NCBI RefSeq assembly: GCF_902729355.1
Contig: NZ_CACVCC010000026.1
Location: 1-33,071, forward strand
Length of the DNA stretch: 33,071 nucleotides
Direction: 5' to 3'
Origin: Streptococcus sp. S784/96/1
GTDB lineage: Bacteria; Bacillota; Bacilli; Lactobacillales; Streptococcaceae
The notes under the pieces were generated by a model that had not been told where the DNA came from, searched no databases, and saw nothing but the letters and a program-made list of their open reading frames with translations. A program made the translations under genes and the position numbers. This document shows positions 16,637 through 24,330 of this stretch, one piece after another. Every line of letters starts with the position of its first letter. Position 1 is the stretch's first letter.

Positions 16637-17638
16637 TTACCTTATTATTTCATTTTTTCCGTCTAGTAGGGACTTAATGCGCTCAACAGACTGCACCATT
16701 TGATCCCCTTCCAGACTACATTTATAGGTCCCACTAGCAACAGCAAAATTAACGGTTTCTTCAAGTGAAGCCTCTTTCAATAGCTGATAAATAGCTCCTG
16801 AAACAAAAGCATCCCCACTTCCAACCCGTTGTAAAACCTGAGTTTTCAGCTCTACAGAACAGATAAACTCCTCTGCCAGACCGTAAGCTCTATAGTGATT
16901 TCTCCCCATATCATCCATCTGACGCACTGTATGAAAAATGGTTTGGAAATCATAAGCTTCCTTTAGTGCCAACATTCGTTCTTCAATGTCATAGAGACCA
17001 GCCTGATCCCTATCAAACAAATCCCAATCACCTGCATCCTTCATAATGGGCTCAATACCGAAACAATAATCCGCATAAACTGCAAATTCTGAGAAGAGTT
17101 TTTTTGCTTCCCTTTTTCCAATCATCTTGGATCGCCAGTTAAGATCAATGGAAATTGGAAGATTCCTTTTTTTAGCTTCCTCCAGTATCGTTTTCATCCA
17201 AAGGGTAACAGTCGGATCTATAGCCAGAGTAATACCACTAAAGTGGATCAGAGCAACATCCTCAAATAGCTGCTCCATATCCAACTGTTCTATACGCATG
17301 GCTGCTAGGCTAGAGTGACTGCGATCATAGTAGACTTGACTTGGTCGACAACCAAAACCAGACTCCATATAATAAAGCCCAATCCGCTCACCGACTCGTT
17401 GAATCGCACTCACATCAATTCCATGCCCAACTAAGAAAGCCATAAAGCGATCACCTAACGGTCCCTCCGGCAGTGCTGTCAAAACTTTGGTCGGATAACC
17501 AAACCCTTGAAGATTGCAAGCAATATTCATTTCCGAGCCACCGAAAAACATTCGGCTCTCCACACCATCTGCTATTTCCTGATAGTTTGTTGGCATTATG
17601 CGAATTAAGGGTTCACCAATCAGCAGCACCTTCTTCAT
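16637..17638 (-). CDS. kdgK: 2-keto-3-deoxygluconate kinase (PfkB family)
   Basis: Phosphorylates 2-keto-3-deoxygluconate at C6. PfkB/ribokinase fold of about 333 residues: the N-terminal GEPLIRIMPT strand, FFGGSEMNIACNLQGFG substrate-binding region, and the C-terminal anion hole and catalytic base in RVGSGDAFVSGA. The start chosen is ATG 17638 because GGGAAGG lies 7 nt before it; an ATG two codons earlier (17644) almost abuts that site. It sits between dhuI and kdgA, matching pathway order. Confidence 0.93.
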   Translation of the reverse strand: MKKVLLIGEPLIRIMPTNYQEIADGVESRMFFGGSEMNIACNLQGFGYPTKVLTALPEGPLGDRFMAFLVGHGIDVSAIQRVGERIGLYYMESGFGCRPSQVYYDRSHSSLAAMRIEQLDMEQLFEDVALIHFSGITLAIDPTVTLWMKTILEEAKKRNLPISIDLNWRSKMIGKREAKKLFSEFAVYADYCFGIEPIMKDAGDWDLFDRDQAGLYDIEERMLALKEAYDFQTIFHTVRQMDDMGRNHYRAYGLAEEFICSVELKTQVLQRVGSGDAFVSGAIYQLLKEASLEETVNFAVASGTYKCSLEGDQMVQSVERIKSLLDGKNEIIR

Positions 17639-17656
17639 AGCCATACCTTCCCTTTA

Positions 17657-18295
17657 TTATTCAAGTACTGTTTTCAAATAAGCCGCAATCGCTTCATCTT
17701 GACAATTTGCAAAGAAGTACTCTTGAAACTTCTCTCCTGAAATCGTTTCTTTGAGAAATTCTTGGTCTATTTCCTTGAGAACTGTCAGCAAATCCTTGTA
17801 AGTAATTGCCTTCATCTCATTTAAAATGCGGGCATTGCGTTGCTCTGGAACAACTCGTTCCTTCGGATATCCTCCTCCCATTTCCTCAGCGAAAAGCCGT
17901 TCAAACAAGAGTTTAAGATTTAACTCAGCTCCCCAGCCAAATCCTTTTGCAAACGGTAACGATAGGGCATTCCCCCCATTGATTTGTGAAAACAGATAAG
18001 CATCTGTCGGATCTACCGCAAAACCACATGTCACACCCGGAAAACTGTTGGCTGCAAGCATGGCACCAACACCTGTCCCACATCCTGTAATGACAAAATC
18101 CGCTGCCTTACTGACAAGCAGGATAGAAGCTAATAAACCATTTTGGACATAGGTTAACTGGTTTTCTCCCTCTTTTCCATACATACCATAGTTAAAAACT
18201 TGATAACCTTTTGCGTCTGTAACTTCCTTCAAGGTTTCAAAGATAAGACTGTTTTTAGCTGCCTGACTATTTTCATTGATAAGTGCAATTTTCAT
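17657..18295 (-). CDS. dhuI: RpiB/LacAB-type isomerase (DhuI-like)
   Basis: A 212-residue protein with the RpiB/LacA/LacB fold: MKIALINENSQAAKN at the N-terminus and GCGTGVGAMLAANSFPGV (about 72-89) as the substrate and proton-transfer loop. In streptococcal glycosaminoglycan loci this type of protein (DhuI) replaces KduI and isomerises 4-deoxy-5-hexosulose uronate, the ring-opened unsaturated uronate released by Ugl. It is longer than ordinary RpiB (about 150 residues), with a C-terminal helical extension. It starts 34 nt after dhuD and 12 nt before kdgK. The assignment rests on family plus context. Confidence 0.87.
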   Translation of the reverse strand: MKIALINENSQAAKNSLIFETLKEVTDAKGYQVFNYGMYGKEGENQLTYVQNGLLASILLVSKAADFVITGCGTGVGAMLAANSFPGVTCGFAVDPTDAYLFSQINGGNALSLPFAKGFGWGAELNLKLLFERLFAEEMGGGYPKERVVPEQRNARILNEMKAITYKDLLTVLKEIDQEFLKETISGEKFQEYFFANCQDEAIAAYLKTVLE

Positions 18296-18329
18296 ATATA
18301 ATCCTTTCGTTTTTCGTACTACTTGTTAT

Positions 18330-19145
18330 TTATTCCACCGGTTGCTTTCCGATGTAGGCCAAGATTCCTCCATCCACATAAAGAATGTGACCATTGACAA
18401 AATTACTAGCATCACTAGCCAAAAACACTGCCGGTCCCATCAAATCCTCTGGTTCTCCCCAACGAGCTGCAGGTGTTTTGGCAATGATAAATTGATCAAA
18501 CGGATGGCGCGTTCCATCTGCTTGTAATTCCCGTAAAGGAGCTGTCTGAGGAGTCGCAATATAGCCAGGGCCAATTCCATTACACTGAATATTAGCTTCT
18601 CCGTATTCTGATGCGATATTTTTCGTCAACATCTTCAAACCGCCCTTAGCTGCTGCATAGGCAGAAACTGTTTCACGCCCTAATTCACTCATCATGGAAC
18701 AGATATTGATAATCTTACCATGTCCCTTTTTAATCATTGATGGAATCACAGCCTTAGAAACAATGAAAGGAGCACTCAAATCAATGTCAATGACCTGACG
18801 GAACTGATCTGCCGTCATCTCAATCATCGGCACACGGCGAATAATTCCTGCATTGTTGACTAAAATATCAACGACTCCAACTTCTTCTTCGATTTGAGCC
18901 ACCATAGCTTGGATGCCTTCTTCATCCGTTACATCGCAAACATAACCATGTGCTTCAATCCCCTCAGAACGATAGGCTGACAAACCTTTGTCTACCAGCT
19001 CCTGAGTAATATCATTAAAAACAATGGTCGCTCCTGCCTTAGCATAGGCCAAAGCAATGGCAAAACCAATACCATAAGATCCTCCGGTTATCAGGGCAAT
19101 CTTCCCTTTTAGCGAAAACTGATCCATTGAAAATGTTTGATTCAT
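18330..19145 (-). CDS. dhuD: SDR-family 2-keto-3-deoxygluconate-forming dehydrogenase (DhuD/KduD-like)
   Basis: NAD(P)H-dependent short-chain dehydrogenase, about 271 residues, that reduces the DhuI product to 2-keto-3-deoxygluconate. It has the Rossmann motif LITGGSYGIGFAIALAYAK near 16-34, NNAGIIRR, and a catalytic Ser...Tyr-Lys set in NICSMMSELGRETVSAYAAAK. The start is ATG 19145 (MNQTF...), since AAGGAG lies 9 nt upstream; the earlier in-frame ATG at 19166 has no ribosome site. First gene of dhuD-dhuI-kdgK-kdgA. Older annotations call it kduD or gno (gluconate dehydrogenase). Confidence 0.9.
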   Translation of the reverse strand: MNQTFSMDQFSLKGKIALITGGSYGIGFAIALAYAKAGATIVFNDITQELVDKGLSAYRSEGIEAHGYVCDVTDEEGIQAMVAQIEEEVGVVDILVNNAGIIRRVPMIEMTADQFRQVIDIDLSAPFIVSKAVIPSMIKKGHGKIINICSMMSELGRETVSAYAAAKGGLKMLTKNIASEYGEANIQCNGIGPGYIATPQTAPLRELQADGTRHPFDQFIIAKTPAARWGEPEDLMGPAVFLASDASNFVNGHILYVDGGILAYIGKQPVE

Positions 19146-19171
19146 ACCTTTCAACTCCTTTGTCATTAAAC

Positions 19172-19189
19172 TTGTAAAACGTTTACAAA
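19172..19189 (-). promoter_or_regulatory. cre (CcpA) site at the dhuD promoter
   Basis: TTGTAAAACGTTTACAAA is nearly a perfect palindrome and a good match to the CcpA consensus. It is just downstream of the -10 and so would act as a roadblock or start-site repressor. Confidence 0.65.
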
Positions 19190-19192
19190 ATT

Positions 19193-19221
19193 ATTTTAGT
19201 CTAGTAAACCGGTTTTGTCAA
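19193..19221 (-). promoter_or_regulatory. Promoter of dhuD-dhuI-kdgK-kdgA
   Basis: On the minus strand TTGACA (19221-19216), a 17-nt spacer and TAAAAT (19198-19193). The spacer holds the ACCGGT operator. The ISL3 remnant begins only about 25 bp upstream but leaves the promoter whole. Confidence 0.8.
19204..19217 (-). promoter_or_regulatory. Candidate RegR operator in the dhuD promoter spacer
   Basis: CAAAACCGGTTTAC (minus strand) is a near palindrome centred on ACCGGT (19208-19213), between -35 and -10. It shares its core with the site at 15881-15893; both are in the two operons expected to answer to RegR. Confidence 0.55.
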
Positions 19222-19244
19222 TGTTTTTTATTCATATTAGTTGA

Positions 19245-20410
19245 ACTATACAAAAATCTCAATCCTGCTTAGAGTTTGTCGTGGGAAAACAATTCCAAAA
19301 CCCTTCTAAAATTCCTTTTATTGAGATTGCTGGTTTTCCTAGCCTCATTCGCTTGAAAAAGAGACGATTTCAATGCAAGTCCTGTCGAAAAGTCACTGTT
19401 TCTGAAACATCTCTCGTTCAAAAAAATTGCCAAATCTCGGAACTTCTTAGACAGAAAATCTCTCAACTCCTACTCAACAGAGAGGCTCTTACCCATATTG
19501 CTTCTATCTCTACCTATACCGTCTATTGTAAGCTCAAGCCATTTCATTTCCAAGAGGATGACACCACTTTGCCTAATATCCTCTCCTGGGATGAGTTCTC
19601 CTACCAGAAGGGTAAATTGGCTTTCATTGCTCAGGATTTCAACACCAAGAAAATCATGACCATCCTTGATGACAGAACACAAACAACCATCCAAAATCAT
19701 TTCTTTAAGTACTCGAAAGAAGCTCGAAACAAGGTTAAAGTGGTCATTGTCGATATGTCTGGAAGCTATATTCCTCTCATCAAAGTTCTATTTCCTCAAG
19801 CTAAAATTGTTCTTGATCGTTTCCACCCCTCGCTTCCGAATTTCTTAGCTCGAGGCTAAAATAGTCCACTGGACTATTTTACTCCAGCACATGAGCCGGG
19901 CTCTTAATCAGACTAGAATCAACAATTTGATGATAAATCTCTTGAATACAGAGCTCTTAAATACTACTGGAAATTTATAGTCGGAAACTCTCTCTTAAGG
20001 CGTTCTATGATCGAACATTTAGAGAAACCTTAACTCCTAGGGAATGTCTGAATAAAATCTTTACTCTAGTACCTGAACTTAAAGATTACTACGACCTGTA
20101 CCAACTGCTCCTATTGCATCTACAAGAGAAGAATACTGACCAGTTTTGGGGTTTAATTCAAGACACGTTACCTCATCTTAATCGCACCTTTAAAACCGCT
20201 TTGAGAACATTTATTCGCTATAAAAACTACATCACTAACGCCATTGAATTGCCTTATTCTAACGCTAAACTTGAGGCCACTAACAAACTCATCAAAGACA
20301 TCAAGCATAATGCTTTTGGTTACCAGAACTTTGAAAACTTCAAGAAACGTATCTTAATCGCTTTGAATATCACAAAAGAGAAGACGAATCTCGTCTCCTC
20401 TCGTGTTTAG
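19245..20410 (+). pseudogene. ISL3-family transposase, broken
   Basis: Recognisable ISL3 transposase segments lie in different frames: 19281-19859 carries the end of the zinc-finger region, the helix-turn-helix region and the first part of the DDE domain (ILSWDEFSYQKGKLAFIAQDFN, IVLDRFH). The frame is broken by a 58-bp insertion at 19827-19884. HMSRALNQTRIN resumes after it, a further shift occurs near 19980, and about 19985-20410 encodes the C-terminal part (LPYSNAKLEATNKLIKDIKHNAFG). The 5' end is deleted. It cannot make an active enzyme. Confidence 0.85.
19827..19884. repeat. 58-bp palindromic insertion inside the ISL3 transposase
   Basis: It splits the conserved LDRFH...QHMSRA block. It contains a 12-bp perfect inverted repeat with a 1-nt centre (TAAAATAGTCCA and TGGACTATTTTA, 19857-19881), and flanking CCTCG...CGAGG (19828-19832, 19851-19855). 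This looks like a small mobile or repetitive palindrome rather than random decay. Confidence 0.55.
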
Positions 20411-20532
20411 CTATAAGTCACCCACTACAGTTGACAAAGAGCCACAATTTCAAGAAACGTATCTTAATCGCTTTGAACATCAAAAAAGAGAAGACGAATC
20501 TCGTCTCCTCTCGCACTTAGCTATAAGTCACG
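20339..20532 (+). repeat. Tandem partial duplication of the ISL3 tail (84 bp, offset 110 bp)
   Basis: Both copies run from TTCAAGAAACGTATC to CTATAAGTCAC and encode the same last transposase residues, with a few substitutions. Only the first copy continues into the inverted repeat. Confidence 0.85.
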
Positions 20533-20565
20533 TTACAGGAAATCCCGTAACGACTTGTCTTTATT
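20531..20565 (-). terminator. fakA terminator hairpin, T-tract lost; repeat of 4581-4615
   Basis: Identical over 35 bp to the regR terminator region. The arms CGTTACGGG and CCTGTAACG (minus strand) are intact, but the next bases are TGACTTATAG from the ISL3 tail instead of the T-run seen at 4574-4580. The IS junction falls exactly at the base of the stem, so termination after fakA is probably weakened. The first bases of the repeat overlap the fakA stop codon. Confidence 0.65.
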
Positions 20566-22222
20566 CCACACTCATCAAGTACGGATATACCGGTTGATCT
20601 CCTTGGTGAATTTCTACTTCGACATCTTCGTAAGTGTCTTCAAGGTATTCTGCAATTTCACTAGCAACTTCTTGAGAACCTTCTTCACCAACGTAGATTG
20701 TAACAATTTCACTATCTTCGTCAATCATCTTAGCAAAGGTTTCTTTCAAGGCTTCAACCATATTTGGTGTTGAGACAAGAATCTTGCCATCAACCATACC
20801 AAGGATATCATTTTCATGGATTTCAAGGCCGTCAATTGTTGTGTCACGCACTGCAAGAGTCACGCTACCACTCACAACCTCTGAAAGACTTGCCGTCATA
20901 GCTGCTACGTTTTCATCCAAGGCTCTGCTTTCATCAAAAGCCAAAAGACTGGTGAAACCTTGCGATACTGTTCGAGTCTCAACAACAGCAGCGTTAACTT
21001 CTGCCACTTCTGCCGCTGACTGTGCAGCCATAAAGATGTTTTTATTGTTTGGCAAGATAATAACATTCTTAGCATTAACTGCTTCAATAGCTGTAACAAT
21101 ATCTTCTGTTGACGGGTTCATTGTTTGACCACCAGAGATGATATAGTCAACGCCTTGTGACGTGAAGATGTCCGCCAAACCGTCACCGGCTACAACAGCA
21201 ATCAAACCATACTCTTTTGCCTCTTGTTTAGCAGGCGCAGCTGCTTTTTCAAGTTGTGCTTCGTGCTGACCACGCATGTTATCTACTTTAACCTTAACCA
21301 GCGCACCGTATTTGAGACCTTCTTGCATAACAAGACCTGGATCTTCAGTGTGGACGTGTACCTTAACGATTTCATCGTCATTGACAACGAGAAGTGAGTC
21401 TCCTAGTCCTGATAGGTAACCTTGGAATTCTTCATAATTAAATTCTTTGACATAGGTTGGTCCTTGTCCAAGAGCCACCATAATTTCTGTACAGTAACCA
21501 AAGGTAATATCTTCTGTTGCCACATGTCCAGCTACTGATTTGTGATGCTCAGCATTGATCATTTCAGACATAACGGCTGGAGTTGCTTTAAAATTTTCTG
21601 ATGCAATGTACTCACCTGTCAAAGCTGATAAGAAGCCTTCGTAGATGTAGACAAGACCTTGACCACCAGAGTCAACAACACCAACCTCTTTAAGAACTGG
21701 GAGCATTTCAGGTGTCTTAGCCAAGGCACGTTTTGCTCCTTCAAGAGCTGCGCGCATTACTTCAATAGCATCATCTGTTTCTTCAGCTTTTTTTAGCGCT
21801 CCTGTCGCCCCACCACGTGAAACCGTAAGAATAGTCCCCTCAACTGGCTTCATAACAGCCTTATAGGCTACTTCAACGCCAGATTGAAAAGCAACTGCTA
21901 AATCTTTGCCTGTAAGCTCCTCTTTGCCTTTAATAGCATTTCCAAAACCACGGAAAAGTTGAGATGTGATAACACCAGAGTTACCACGAGCACCCATCAA
22001 AAGCCCTTTTGAAAGGATTTGACCAACTTCACCAACAGTATTAGCAGGCTTATCAGCAACTTCCTTTGCACCATTATCCATAGTCATACTCATGTTCGTC
22101 CCAGTATCGCCATCTGGTACAGGGAAAACATTCAATGAGTTAACATACTCTGCTTGGCTACCAAGACGACTCGCTGCCGCCTGTACCATTTCTTGTAATA
22201 AACTTGTTGTAATTATAGACAC
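20561..22222 (-). CDS. fakA: Fatty acid kinase catalytic subunit (DAK1/DegV-associated, FakA)
   Basis: Cytosolic kinase that phosphorylates fatty acids held by FakB (DegV) proteins, feeding exogenous fatty acids into phospholipid synthesis. It has 553 residues. The N-terminal DhaL-like ATP-binding domain (about 1-200) contains VFPVPDGDTGTNMSMTMDNG, whose Asp residues bind Mg-ATP, and GARGNSGVITSQLFRGF. A middle domain with a HVHTEDPG motif (about 285-292) and a C-terminal DegV-like domain (about 340-553) follow. Older annotations say dihydroxyacetone kinase-like. It starts 2 nt after asp23. Its 3' end abuts the ISL3 remnant, whose arrival removed the terminator T-tract. Confidence 0.92.
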   Translation of the reverse strand: MSIITTSLLQEMVQAAASRLGSQAEYVNSLNVFPVPDGDTGTNMSMTMDNGAKEVADKPANTVGEVGQILSKGLLMGARGNSGVITSQLFRGFGNAIKGKEELTGKDLAVAFQSGVEVAYKAVMKPVEGTILTVSRGGATGALKKAEETDDAIEVMRAALEGAKRALAKTPEMLPVLKEVGVVDSGGQGLVYIYEGFLSALTGEYIASENFKATPAVMSEMINAEHHKSVAGHVATEDITFGYCTEIMVALGQGPTYVKEFNYEEFQGYLSGLGDSLLVVNDDEIVKVHVHTEDPGLVMQEGLKYGALVKVKVDNMRGQHEAQLEKAAAPAKQEAKEYGLIAVVAGDGLADIFTSQGVDYIISGGQTMNPSTEDIVTAIEAVNAKNVIILPNNKNIFMAAQSAAEVAEVNAAVVETRTVSQGFTSLLAFDESRALDENVAAMTASLSEVVSGSVTLAVRDTTIDGLEIHENDILGMVDGKILVSTPNMVEALKETFAKMIDEDSEIVTIYVGEEGSQEVASEIAEYLEDTYEDVEVEIHQGDQPVYPYLMSVE

Positions 22223-22224
22223 AA

Positions 22225-22587
22225 TTATTCTCCCTCAACCTTCACACTTTGGATGTAGACATTAACAGCATTCGCAGTAATACCCAACTGACTCTCCAAA
22301 TTGAATTTGACACGTTCTTGAATATTTTTTGACACTTCGCTAATTTTAACACCATAGCTCATCACAGTGTAAACATCAACAGCAATGCCTTCTTCTGTTG
22401 ATTTCACAACAACACCTTTGGCATAATTTTCTTTACGAAGAAGTGCTTGAAAATTATCTTTGATCGCACTCTTGCTTGCCATACCAACTACACCGAAAAT
22501 CTCTGTTGTCGCACCGCCAACAACAGTAGCAATAACATCATCAGCGAGTTCAATTTGACCATCTTTTGTATTAATTTTTACAGTCAT
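22225..22587 (-). CDS. Asp23/Gls24-family envelope stress protein
   Basis: A 120-residue single-domain Asp23 protein (MTVKINTKDGQIELADDVIA; VVGGATTEIFGVVGMAS). Family members are membrane-associated or cytosolic proteins linked to envelope stress; their biochemical role is unclear. The fixed pairing with fakA, only 2 nt apart, suggests a shared role at the membrane. The ribosome site is poor (GGTGG about 13-17 nt upstream), although the N-terminus is the conserved one. The transcript has a leader of about 170 nt. Confidence 0.9.
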   Translation of the reverse strand: MTVKINTKDGQIELADDVIATVVGGATTEIFGVVGMASKSAIKDNFQALLRKENYAKGVVVKSTEEGIAVDVYTVMSYGVKISEVSKNIQERVKFNLESQLGITANAVNVYIQSVKVEGE

Positions 22588-22756
22588 AATAAGATACCAC
22601 GTCCACCCAAAAGGACAAAGAAATTCAGGAGTTCTATACCTTTAGCATCTTCATCGTTTTAATGACACTAAGTTATTTTACTAAAACGACACAACGGTCG
22701 TCTCACCCCAATACCTTTTGAACGGTTTAGGTCCTTTCTATCTCAAAAGTTTTTAT
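22588..22756 (-). promoter_or_regulatory. Long, possibly structured leader of asp23-fakA
   Basis: About 170 nt lie between the predicted start and asp23. Several pairings compete. ACGAC/GTCGT (22701-22697 with 22690-22686) overlaps an 8-bp perfect stem TCGTTTTA/TAAAACGA (22689-22682 with 22661-22654). AAAGGAC (22737-22731) can pair with GTCCTTT (22616-22610), which also can form a local GTCC/GGAC hairpin next to the start region. I recognise no named riboswitch or T-box. It is a candidate cis-regulatory RNA. Confidence 0.4.
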
Positions 22757-22762
22757 CGCTTT

Positions 22763-22791
22763 ATTTTACCATATTTGCTAAAACTTGTAAA
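22763..22791 (-). promoter_or_regulatory. Promoter of asp23-fakA
   Basis: On the minus strand TTTACA (22791-22786), a 17-nt spacer and TAAAAT (22768-22763). Confidence 0.65.
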
Positions 22792-22821
22792 AAAATAGAA
22801 GTTTTTCTGTTTTTAAAGCAC

Positions 22822-22850
22822 AAAAAAACGACCATATTGGTCGATTTTTT
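22822..22850 (-). terminator. rpmB terminator
   Basis: A perfect CGACCA/TGGTCG stem with a 3-nt loop (22829-22843). It is flanked by an A-run on one side and a T-run on the other, so it can work on both strands. It starts 3 nt after the rpmB stop. Confidence 0.85.
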
Positions 22851-22852
22851 GT

Positions 22853-23041
22853 TTAAACGCGTTCAACTTTACCAGATTTAAGGGCACGAGCTGAAGCCCA
22901 AACTTTTTTAGGTTTACCGTCGATAAGAACTGTAACTTTTTGAAGATTTGGTTTAACTGCACGTTTTGTTTGGTTCATTGCGTGTGAACGATTGTTACCA
23001 GAAACAGTTTTACGTCCTGTGAAGTAACATACTTTAGCCAT
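22853..23041 (-). CDS. rpmB: 50S ribosomal protein L28
   Basis: Structural protein of the large ribosomal subunit, 62 residues. It has the L28 N-terminal signature [22 protein letters not shown] and the basic [20 protein letters not shown] block. AGGAGG precedes the start. It is separated from asp23 by a terminator and the asp23 promoter, so it is its own unit. Confidence 0.97.
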   Translation of the reverse strand: MAKVCYFTGRKTVSGNNRSHAMNQTKRAVKPNLQKVTVLIDGKPKKVWASARALKSGKVERV

Positions 23042-23098
23042 TTCGTTTTTCCTCCTAGGTAGAATATGTTCGGATGTGCTAGCACCACATACCTAAAT

Positions 23099-23127
23099 AT
23101 TCTATCACACTTCATCACTCAGCGCAA
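23099..23127 (-). promoter_or_regulatory. Promoter of rpmB
   Basis: On the minus strand TTGCGC (23127-23122), a 17-nt spacer and TAGAAT (23104-23099). IS30 inserted only about 24-36 bp upstream of the -35, leaving the core promoter intact. Confidence 0.55.
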
Positions 23128-23150
23128 GGTCTTTCTCTACTTTTTTCAGA

Positions 23151-23163
23151 TGAGAAATTCCCA
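23151..23163 (+). repeat. Left copy of the 13-bp direct repeat flanking IS30
   Basis: TGAGAAATTCCCA, identical to 24318-24330. It could be a long target-site duplication. Confidence 0.7.
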
Positions 23164-24317
23164 CCCGCGTTGTAAAATGAAGTGCAACAGAAAAGACATG
23201 TTAGTCTGATATACTAGAGTTCCCCCAACTCAGTATAGAAAGCAGATGAACATGTCCACTAATCATTCTACCAAAAAGTCGCGTTGTTCTCATTTCTCAG
23301 CCCCTGAGCGAGGTGAAATTAGTGCCTATCTCAAGATGGGGAAGAAAACCGCTGAGATTGCTCGCCTTCTAGGTCCTCATCGCTCGACGATCAGTCGTGA
23401 AATCAAGCGTGGCAGCGTCACTCAAGTTCAAGATAAGAATGGAAAACTCTTATACTCAAATGTCTACTTTCCAGACAGTGGTCAACGTGTCTATGAGACC
23501 AATCGACAAAATAGTACTTATTGCAAACTAGGAGCCTTCTTTGAGAAGTTGGAAAAGACTTTGAAATCCCAACCTCGCTGCCACAGTATCGATACCTTTG
23601 TCCAAACCTACAAAGAGGAACATCCGTTTGAAGTCATTCCGTCAACCAAAACAGTGTACCGTTACATCAAAGATGGCCTGTTGACGATTAAACCAATTGA
23701 TTTACCTAAGATGGTGAGCATCCGAAAACGGTCTAAAGTCACATCTAAGGTCGCAAAGAAAGTCCTAGGAAATTCCATAGAAGAACGTCCTGAGTCAATT
23801 AACGACCGTTCTACGTTTGGCCACTGGGGGATTGACCTTGTACTCGGTAAGGAAACCAAGGATGAAGCTGTTGTTATGACCTTGGTAGAACGCCAGACTC
23901 GGTTTGTCCTGGCTTGTCAATTGCCGAATAAGCAAGCAGAGCCGATTAACGCTACAGTTAAGGAACTTCTTTTAGAGTATCCTATTCTTTCGATCACGTC
24001 GGACAATGGTTCAGAGTTTAGTAGTTTGTCAGACTTACATGGAGTTGATATATACTTTGCCCATCCTTATTCTTCGCATGAAAGAGGGACTAATGAAAAC
24101 TTCAACGTTCTTTTGAGAAAGTTTCTCCCAAAAGGTATCTCTCTAAACCCACTGACAACAGAAGAACTTAATCGTTATGTCTCTGCTATCACTAATAGAC
24201 CTAGACGACTTCACCACTATAAAACTGCAAATTTTCTGTTTGGACTAGCCCAAACAGCCTAAACAAAGGAATTCTAAGTCAGCCTCGAACTTGTGGCACT
24301 TGACTTGATAATTTGCC
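23164..24317 (+). mobile_element. Complete IS30-family insertion sequence
   Basis: About 1154 bp with one transposase gene. The ends are imperfect inverted repeats: TGTAAAATGAAGTGCAAC on the left against ATCAAGTCAAGTGCCAC (complement of the right end). The exact 13-mer TGAGAAATTCCCA borders both sides (23151-23163 and 24318-24330). Exact element ends are uncertain by several bases. Confidence 0.8.
23246..24262 (+). CDS. IS30-family transposase, full length
   Basis: A 338-residue DDE transposase. The N-terminal helix-turn-helix is typical of IS30 (RGEISAYLKMGKKTAEIARL, then GPHRSTISREIKRG). The central region leads to the catalytic core: first Asp in FGHWGIDLVLG, second in SITSDNGSEFS, and Glu in ERGTNENFN. 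It ends in the TNRPRRLHHYKT block. No stop or frameshift is seen, so it could be active. It is related to, but diverged from, the copy at the left edge. Confidence 0.92.
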   Translation: MNMSTNHSTKKSRCSHFSAPERGEISAYLKMGKKTAEIARLLGPHRSTISREIKRGSVTQVQDKNGKLLYSNVYFPDSGQRVYETNRQNSTYCKLGAFFEKLEKTLKSQPRCHSIDTFVQTYKEEHPFEVIPSTKTVYRYIKDGLLTIKPIDLPKMVSIRKRSKVTSKVAKKVLGNSIEERPESINDRSTFGHWGIDLVLGKETKDEAVVMTLVERQTRFVLACQLPNKQAEPINATVKELLLEYPILSITSDNGSEFSSLSDLHGVDIYFAHPYSSHERGTNENFNVLLRKFLPKGISLNPLTTEELNRYVSAITNRPRRLHHYKTANFLFGLAQTA

Positions 24318-24330
24318 TGAGAAATTCCCA
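24318..24330 (+). repeat. Right copy of the 13-bp direct repeat flanking IS30
   Basis: TGAGAAATTCCCA, identical to 23151-23163. Confidence 0.7.

Larger units (their letters stand above)
19245..20530 (+). mobile_element. ISL3-family element remnant with duplicated tail
   Basis: The left end is missing: transposase-like sequence begins abruptly at about 19245 without a terminal repeat or the first 50 or so codons. The right inverted repeat is present at 20422-20443 (minus strand GGCTCTTTGTCAACTGTAGT). An 84-bp piece of the tail (20339-20422) then recurs at 20449-20532, 110 bp further on, but this second tail lacks its inverted repeat and joins the fakA terminator directly. This implies two overlapping insertions or a tandem duplication followed by deletion. 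Confidence 0.8.

Noticed and set aside
19146..19166. Upstream ATG start for dhuD (19166)
   Set aside because: No ribosome site before it, whereas AAGGAG is correctly placed for the ATG at 19145.
20589..20594. ACCGGT core resembling the RegR operator
   Set aside because: It lies inside the fakA coding sequence near its 3' end without the flanking GTAAA and without a promoter; probably chance.
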